Positions 11,842 to 12,405 of a stretch of DNA of 12,405 nucleotides are shown here, one piece after another. The notes under the pieces are model-generated. The model was given only the letters and a program-made list of their open reading frames with translations. It searched no databases and was not told the DNA's origin. Positions within the stretch are counted from its first letter, which is position 1. Each line of letters begins with the position of its first letter. The translations under genes were made by a program, and so were the position numbers. The stretch is from Deltaproteobacteria bacterium (lineage in GTDB: Bacteria; Myxococcota_A; UBA796; UBA9615), in contig JAJDAI010000218.1 of the NCBI GenBank assembly GCA_029261955.1, positions 1 through 12,405 of the forward strand. The letters run 5' to 3'.

Positions 11842-12405
11842 GTGACGGAGGAGGCTGAACCCGAGGGTGACGAGTCGGGATCGGAGGGCTCCGAGCGCTC
11901 CGCTGATCTCACCGCCACCGCGTCGCTGGGCAGCGAGTCCGACGGCTCCTTGGGGCGGCTCGGCCTGCCCGACCTCGTCGAGGGCGCCACGATGGGTGGC
12001 TACCGGGTGCTGGGGCGGCTGGGGGCCGGCGCGACCGGGGCGGTGTACCTGGGCCTCGACCGGGACCGGAACGAGCCCGTCGCGCTCAAACGCCTGCACC
12101 GGATGGATGCCAAGGGTCTGCTGCGGCTCAAGCGTGAGTTCCGGCAGGTGCAGGCGCTCAACCACCGAAACCTCGTCCAGATCCACGAGCTCATCGAGGA
12201 GCGCGGCAACTACTACCTGACGCTCGAGTACATCGACGGCGTGTCCTTTCGCGAGTGGGTGCGGAGCGGCGCGCTGGCCAGCCTGCCCGGGCAGACCGAG
12301 CGGCCCGACACCGAGCGGCTGCGCGAGGCGCTGCGTGAGCTCGTCGACGGTGTGCAGACCCTGCACGAGGCTGGCTTGCTGCATCGGGATCTCAAGCCCG
12401 CCAAC
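11842..12405 (+). CDS. Serine/threonine protein kinase, 3' end cut by window edge
   Basis: The first 188 codons are present. GTG 11842 is the earliest possible start because TAG at 11830 is in frame; an ATG at codon 51 with GAGGG upstream is an alternative start. Residues 1-47 are acidic, Ser/Glu/Gly-rich and probably disordered. The Hanks-type kinase domain follows: glycine loop LGAGATGAVYLG (60-71), ATP-anchoring Lys83 in VALKRL, an alpha-C helix in LKREFRQVQAL, hinge region LTLEYIDG, and catalytic loop HRDLKPAN (181-188) with Asp183 and Lys185, exactly where the window stops. The activation loop, DFG motif and C-terminal region are not visible. The catalytic residues seen are intact, so it should be active. 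The pattern LLRLKREFRQVQALNHRNLV resembles large myxobacterial kinases that often carry ATPase and TPR regions (PknK-like), but that part lies outside. No transmembrane segment is seen so far. Confidence 0.95.
   Translation, partial: MTEEAEPEGDESGSEGSERSADLTATASLGSESDGSLGRLGLPDLVEGATMGGYRVLGRLGAGATGAVYLGLDRDRNEPVALKRLHRMDAKGLLRLKREFRQVQALNHRNLVQIHELIEERGNYYLTLEYIDGVSFREWVRSGALASLPGQTERPDTERLREALRELVDGVQTLHEAGLLHRDLKPAN

Noticed and set aside
11692..12384. 230-codon minus-strand open frame
   Set aside because: It covers the kinase catalytic motifs on the other strand and has no motif of its own.

Overview
The window is GC-rich throughout. It carries genes typical of a Gram-negative, Myxococcota-like (former Deltaproteobacteria) genome: several short-leader lipoproteins, a DUF4398-type lipoprotein coupled to an OmpA-family lipoprotein with thrombospondin type-3 calcium repeats, a Cys-rich lipoprotein, a eukaryotic-type Ser/Thr kinase, and Asp4-Ser tags in two lipoproteins. 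The phylum is inferred from gene style; there is no rRNA or other marker to prove it. I see no mobile element, CRISPR array, tRNA or rRNA. Every stretch of more than about 140 bases is coding.

Layout. The left edge cuts priA (+), of which the C-terminal 510 or so codons remain. Converging on it is a minus-strand block, read right to left: an EI24/CysZ-like membrane protein (5436-4606), glutathione synthase gshB (4547-3612), a TPR protein that overlaps gshB by 4 bases (3615-2410), a DDDDS-tagged lipoprotein (2394-1960) and a small helical lipoprotein (1886-1545). A two-tier stem-loop separates the last two. Diverging from EI24 is a plus-strand block: a secreted EF-hand-loop protein (5472-6074), then a DUF4398-like lipoprotein and the OmpA/TSP3 lipoprotein with a 4-base GTGA overlap. 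Converging on that is a minus-strand pair: a Cys-rich lipoprotein (10124-8967) followed by an SGNH-fold membrane-anchored protein (8934-7654). A 135-base divergent promoter region separates this pair from a dihydrolipoamide-dehydrogenase-like flavoprotein that lacks both redox cysteines (10260-11783). A stem-loop follows, and then the first 188 codons of a Ser/Thr protein kinase run off the right edge.

How they work together. priA (replication restart) and gshB (thiol metabolism) are housekeeping genes. Most of the rest acts at the envelope: five predicted lipoproteins, one exported TPR protein, one secreted EF-hand protein, one periplasm-facing SGNH protein and one polytopic membrane protein. 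The coupled DUF4398/OmpA pair looks like a peptidoglycan-tethering outer-membrane module. A CysZ-like protein next to gshB suggests a possible sulfate-to-thiol link, which is inference only. I do not see a clearly new multi-gene system. The items most worth a second look are the Cys-less flavoprotein, the DUF4398/OmpA tandem with near-identical leaders, the small palindromes in the promoter regions, and GTG starts that lack a Shine-Dalgarno site and sit just after -10-like hexamers.
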